Assembly (NCBI GenBank): GCA_022792335.1
Contig: JAAWAV010000031.1
Location: forward strand, 1 to 45,358
DNA: 45,358 nucleotides
Direction: 5' to 3'
Source: Lachnospiraceae bacterium
Lineage (GTDB): Bacteria > Bacillota > Clostridia > Lachnospirales > Lachnospiraceae
Shown here: positions 41,900 through 45,358 of the stretch, in pieces
Position numbering within the stretch: position 1 is the first letter of the stretch
Layout: each line of letters starts with the position of its first letter
Notes under the pieces: generated by a model
Databases searched by the model: none
What the model saw: the letters and a program-made list of their open reading frames with translations, nothing else
Told to the model about the DNA's origin: nothing
Program-made: the position numbers and the translations under genes

Positions 41900-43057
41900 A
41901 TGAAGATCATACTGGCACCAGATTCTTTTAAAGGCTCCCTGACGCAGATGCAGGTGATCGAAGGATTGGAAAAAGCGGCGAAAAGACATTTTCCAGGCTG
42001 CGAGACCCTTCGGTTTCCCATTGCCGACGGTGGAGAGGGGACCGTGGAGGCGCTTTTGACGGCGGCAGGCGGAGAGGCCCGGTACGGAAAGGTGAAAGAT
42101 TCCCTTGGAAGGGATGTAACAGCGAAATACGGGATTTTAAGAGGAGACACGGCAGTTGTCGAGATGGCGGCAGCCGACGGTCTGACATTGTTTCAGGAGG
42201 AAGAACGGAACCTGGAGGAGGCTTCTTCTTTTGGTACGGGACAGCTTATCAAAGAGGTTCTGGAGGCAGGTTATAGGAAACTGATTTTAGCCATCGGGGG
42301 CAGCGCTACCAACGACGGAGGCATGGGAGCCATGACGGCTCTGGGCATGGAATTTCTGGACGGAGAGGGACAGGTAATTCTTCCAGCGGGAAAAAATCTG
42401 GAAAGGATCGCAAAGATTCGGACAGAAGGGCTTCATCCGGCTCTCTCTGAGGCGGATCTGACCATTATGTGCGACGTGGACAATCCGCTTCTTGGTCCAG
42501 GCGGAGCTACCAGCGTTTACGGGCCCCAAAAAGGCGGGACGCCAGAGATCCTTAAAAGGCTGGAAGCCGGCATGAAAAACTATGCGGATGTACTTTTGGA
42601 GACCACGGGAAAAGCTTTTCATGATATGCCAGGGGCCGGAGCGGCCGGTGGGATTGCCGTTCCATTTCTGGCTTTTACGGGGGCGAAGATGCGTTCCGGG
42701 ATTTCTGTGGTACTGGAAACCATGGGCTTCGAGGAAAGCCTTGCAGATGCAGATCTGGTGGTGACAGGGGAGGGACGGCTGGATCACCAGTCCCTGTGCG
42801 GAAAGGTCCTCTGCGGAATCGGCAACCTCTGCAAACGACACGAAGTTCCTGTAGTGGCCCTGGTAGGGGGAATCGGCGACGGAGGGGAAGCGATCTATGA
42901 CCTTGGCGTAGAATCTGTTATGGTGCTGGTTGACCAGGTGATGGAGCTTTCAGAAGCCATGGAGGAGGCCGAAAGACTTTTGGAGAGCGCCGTCGACAGG
43001 ATGTTCCGCTTGATTCGGCTTGGAAGGGCACTTGCCTCTAAGAGGCAAAAGCCTTAA
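41900..43057 (+). CDS. Glycerate 2-kinase (GarK/GlxK type)
   Basis: Phosphorylates D-glycerate to 2-phosphoglycerate in sugar-diacid breakdown. From ATG 41900 (AAAGGA upstream) the protein has 385 residues, the usual length, starting MKIILAPDSFKGSLTQMQ. Conserved blocks are FPIADGGEGTVEALL (about 31-45), ILAIGGSATNDGGMGAMTALG, and VTGEGRLDHQSLCGKV. In-frame upstream starts from 41762 cross the terminators. With a CdaR regulator nearby this strongly points to a pathway producing glycerate. Confidence 0.94.
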   Translation: MKIILAPDSFKGSLTQMQVIEGLEKAAKRHFPGCETLRFPIADGGEGTVEALLTAAGGEARYGKVKDSLGRDVTAKYGILRGDTAVVEMAAADGLTLFQEEERNLEEASSFGTGQLIKEVLEAGYRKLILAIGGSATNDGGMGAMTALGMEFLDGEGQVILPAGKNLERIAKIRTEGLHPALSEADLTIMCDVDNPLLGPGGATSVYGPQKGGTPEILKRLEAGMKNYADVLLETTGKAFHDMPGAGAAGGIAVPFLAFTGAKMRSGISVVLETMGFEESLADADLVVTGEGRLDHQSLCGKVLCGIGNLCKRHEVPVVALVGGIGDGGEAIYDLGVESVMVLVDQVMELSEAMEEAERLLESAVDRMFRLIRLGRALASKRQKP

Positions 43058-43090
43058 TATATTATTTAAAGAAAACAGGAGGATTCTATC

Positions 43091-43885
43091 ATGAAAACAA
43101 ATAAGCTTCGTTATCTTTTGGATAACCATTTACCGTCTGTGGCGACGAGAGTAGAGAGCGCCTGGCCGACCATTGTGGAGATCATAGGAAATACGGGAAA
43201 GTATGATTACATTGAATTTGTGGCGGAGTATGCTCCCTACAGCCTTGCAGATTTTGAGAATATCTGTCGGGCGGCCGAGCTCTATGATATGGCGTCTATG
43301 ATCAAAGTGGATTTCCAGAACCGGGCATATGTGGCGCAAAAGGCCATGGCCTCCGGATTCCAGGCGGTGCTTTTGGTGGATCACAAGACTCCGGAAGAAG
43401 TCAGGGAATCGATTCATGTCCTGAAACCGGACAGACCTCAGGACGGCGGACGCTTCGGCTATCCCAACAGCCGCTGGATCGGCTATCAGCCTCACAATCC
43501 TCAGATGGCATACGCGGACATGGTGAAAAATACCGTCATTGCCCTGATGATCGAAAAGAAAGAAGCCATGGACAATATTGAGGAGATCTGCTCCATCCCC
43601 GGCGTGGATATGGTGCAGTTCGGACCTTCCGATTACTCCATGAGCTGCGGCTTTGATATGAAAGATCATCTGGAAGAGTGCAAGGCGGCGGAGCGGAAGA
43701 TGATCGAGACAGCTCTGAAACACGGTGTGGAACCTCGCTGTGAAATCTATACAGCAGAGGATGCGAAGTATTATATGGATCTTGGCGTGAAGCATTTCTG
43801 TATCGGCGACGAGCTTAAGATTGTCACTACGTACTGGTCCCAGACTGGCGAAGCTATGCGGGCGCTGGCGGATACTCTGAAATAA
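43091..43885 (+). CDS. HpcH/HpaI family aldolase
   Basis: Class II pyruvate-dependent aldolase of the HpcH/HpaI family (TIM barrel, divalent metal), 264 residues. Relatives include 5-keto-4-deoxyglucarate and 2-keto-3-deoxyrhamnonate aldolases. Visible blocks are the DYIEFVAEYAPYSL start of the barrel, VDMVQFGPSDYSMSCGF near the active site, and HFCIGDELKIV at the end. It probably splits a keto-deoxy acid to pyruvate plus an aldehyde such as tartronate semialdehyde. It lies 11 bp before a second 2-hydroxyacid dehydrogenase. Confidence 0.88.
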   Translation: MKTNKLRYLLDNHLPSVATRVESAWPTIVEIIGNTGKYDYIEFVAEYAPYSLADFENICRAAELYDMASMIKVDFQNRAYVAQKAMASGFQAVLLVDHKTPEEVRESIHVLKPDRPQDGGRFGYPNSRWIGYQPHNPQMAYADMVKNTVIALMIEKKEAMDNIEEICSIPGVDMVQFGPSDYSMSCGFDMKDHLEECKAAERKMIETALKHGVEPRCEIYTAEDAKYYMDLGVKHFCIGDELKIVTTYWSQTGEAMRALADTLK

Positions 43886-43896
43886 GGAGAGCATAT

Positions 43897-44856
43897 ATGA
43901 AAATAGTAGTACTGGATGGTTATACAGAAAATCCCGGAGATTTAAGCTGGGGCCCATTGGAAGCACTGGGAGAATTAAAGGTTTACGACAGAACGCCGGA
44001 GTCGGAGATTATCCGGCGGATCGGAGACGCGGAGCTTGTGATCACCAACAAGACGCCTGTGTCGGCGGCGACCATGGAGGCATGTCCGAATATCCGTTAT
44101 ATCGGCGTGCTCGCCACCGGTTATAATGTCATTGATACAGAAGAGGCAAAACGGAGAGGAATCCCCGTTACCAATATTCCCACCTACGGCACAGACGCAG
44201 TGGGGCAGTTCGCCATGGCGCTTTTGCTGGAGATCTGTCATCACATCGGCTATCACAGCGAGGCGGTCCACAAAGGACGCTGGGAGAATAATCAGGACTG
44301 GTGTTTCTGGGATTATCCGCTGATCGAACTGGCCGGAAAAACCATGGGAATCATCGGATTTGGCCGTATCGGACAGAAAACGGGTTGTATTGCACAGGCG
44401 TTTGGCATGAAGGTACTTGCCTACGATGCTTACAAAAATCCGGCGCTGGAAGGAGAGAACTGCCGCTATGCAGAGCTTGACGAGCTTCTGGCAAATTCAG
44501 ATGTGATTGCTCTCCACTGCCCGCTTTTTCCCTCGACGGAAGGGATCATCAATAAGGATACCATCGCCAAAATGAAGGATGGCGTTATCATCCTGAACAA
44601 TTCCAGAGGTCCGCTTATCGTGGAGCAGGATCTGGCAGACGCGCTGGTCCGCAGAAAGGTATATGCAGCAGGCCTGGATGTGGTATCGACGGAGCCTATC
44701 CGCGGGGATAATCCTCTGTTAAAAGCGCCGAACTGCTTTATCACGCCTCATATTTCCTGGGCGCCCAGGGAATCCAGACAGAGACTTATGGATATTGCTG
44801 TGGAGAATGTGCGAGCATTCCTCAGAGGAGAACCGGTGAATGTGGTGAATCCCTAA
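43897..44856 (+). CDS. D-2-hydroxyacid dehydrogenase (glycerate dehydrogenase-like)
   Basis: Second NAD-dependent D-isomer-specific dehydrogenase, 319 residues, closest in look to glyoxylate/hydroxypyruvate reductases. Nucleotide loop IIGFGRIGQKTGCIA, catalytic Arg in NNSRGPLI, Glu in VVSTEPI, His in ITPHISWAP. Its position after the aldolase and near glycerate kinase suggests reduction of hydroxypyruvate (or tartronate semialdehyde) to glycerate for the kinase. The 11-bp gap from the aldolase gene makes a common transcript very likely. Confidence 0.92.
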   Translation: MKIVVLDGYTENPGDLSWGPLEALGELKVYDRTPESEIIRRIGDAELVITNKTPVSAATMEACPNIRYIGVLATGYNVIDTEEAKRRGIPVTNIPTYGTDAVGQFAMALLLEICHHIGYHSEAVHKGRWENNQDWCFWDYPLIELAGKTMGIIGFGRIGQKTGCIAQAFGMKVLAYDAYKNPALEGENCRYAELDELLANSDVIALHCPLFPSTEGIINKDTIAKMKDGVIILNNSRGPLIVEQDLADALVRRKVYAAGLDVVSTEPIRGDNPLLKAPNCFITPHISWAPRESRQRLMDIAVENVRAFLRGEPVNVVNP

Positions 44857-44911
44857 CGTTTCACAAGGTTCATAAAAGGGATAATACGATGGTATCATAT
44901 AAGGAGAAAAA

Positions 44912-45358
44912 ATGGCAGATAGAAAGTTGATTGAAAAGACCTTTGAAGCGGGAAAAGGCGTATTCCGTCTGTATCCGACCTTTGTGCCGAGACGGTTTGG
45001 CAAGGCGGGACACCGACTGAAACTTCATCCCGATGATTATTATGCGCTGGGCATTGAGAGAGGCTCCATCAAAGAACGGTGGTTCTCCTCCACCATCGCG
45101 GCCAACAACGGCCCTCTGGCGGCTCCGGACGAGGGCATGAGCTATGTGGCTGTGTCGCCGGATTCTGACGAGAAGTTTACCTTAAAAGAGGCCATCGACA
45201 CCCTGGGGGCGGAAATCGTCGGGGAAGAGCTGATGAACACCTACGGCGGCTGGCCCATGTACTCCAAGTTCTTTGATTTTGAGAATCCCCTATTTCACCA
45301 TGTCCATCTGACCTTCGAGGCAGCGGCCAGAGTCGGGAAGCTTGGAAAGCCGGAATCC
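44912..45358 (+). CDS. Cupin / mannose-6-phosphate isomerase-like protein (partial)
   Basis: The frame opens at ATG 44912 after AAGGAG (44901-44906) and runs without stop to the end of the window, 149 codons. It begins MADRKLIEKTFEAGKGVFRL and includes RLKLHPDDYYALGIERGS, GPLAAPDEGMSY and LFHHVHLTFEAAARV, with a histidine pair typical of metal-binding cupins. It looks like a class I mannose-6-phosphate isomerase-related protein seen in sugar loci. The last part lies outside the window; the exact activity is unknown. Confidence 0.6.
   Translation, partial: MADRKLIEKTFEAGKGVFRLYPTFVPRRFGKAGHRLKLHPDDYYALGIERGSIKERWFSSTIAANNGPLAAPDEGMSYVAVSPDSDEKFTLKEAIDTLGAEIVGEELMNTYGGWPMYSKFFDFENPLFHHVHLTFEAAARVGKLGKPES

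Overview
The window reads as a chromosomal segment of a Gram-positive Clostridia species, most likely Lachnospiraceae. Ribosomal genes follow the clostridial order, Shine-Dalgarno sites are strong, promoters are sigma-A-like, a glycine riboswitch and an L10 leader are present, and the metabolic gene families are typical of gut Lachnospiraceae. The species assignment is inference.

Layout. 1-2.5 kb: end of the alpha ribosomal operon (rpsK tail, rpsD, rpoA, rplQ, terminator). 2.5-8.4 kb: accessory genes, namely a DUF3783 protein, a MATE exporter with a divergent MerR regulator sharing an overlapping promoter, a split chromate transporter pair, and an AGCS amino-acid symporter behind a glycine riboswitch. 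8.6-12.4 kb: rpmG-secE-nusG-rplK-rplA-rplJ-rplL, with L1-type mRNA sites, an L10 leader with attenuator, and a 75-bp tandem repeat between rplA and rplJ. rpoB/rpoC do not follow rplL.

12.5-23.6 kb: a sugar catabolic locus. A LacI regulator diverges from a fused dihydroxyacetone-kinase-like protein, a fucose-isomerase-like protein, an acyltransferase, a PfkB kinase, a class III (GSA-like) aminotransferase, a two-domain class II aldolase and an FGGY kinase. No transporter is present. 23.6-27.1 kb: an accessory island with a PBP-like lipoprotein and a TnpB homologue in which all three RuvC catalytic positions are replaced. It is followed by a compact structured RNA candidate, and a 21-nt sequence is repeated in inverted orientation upstream of both genes. 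This resembles an RNA-guided, nuclease-dead regulator (TldR-like) and is the most novel part of the window.

27.1-37.5 kb: a phosphopolyol or teichoic-like surface glycopolymer locus (CDP-glycerol-transferase-like protein with a C-terminal repeat domain, methyltransferase, LicD, HAD protein, Rpe, IspD/TarI-like cytidylyltransferase, glycerophosphotransferase, SDR epimerase). Three of its genes look internally deleted or truncated, so the locus appears to be decaying. 37.5-45.4 kb: a CdaR-regulated sugar-acid locus (AroE-like dehydrogenase, DapA-family lyase, two 2-hydroxyacid dehydrogenases, glycerate kinase, HpcH-type aldolase, and a cupin/ManA-like protein cut by the window end) that plausibly feeds pyruvate and glycerate into central metabolism.

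All calls rest on reading the sequence; no database search was run.
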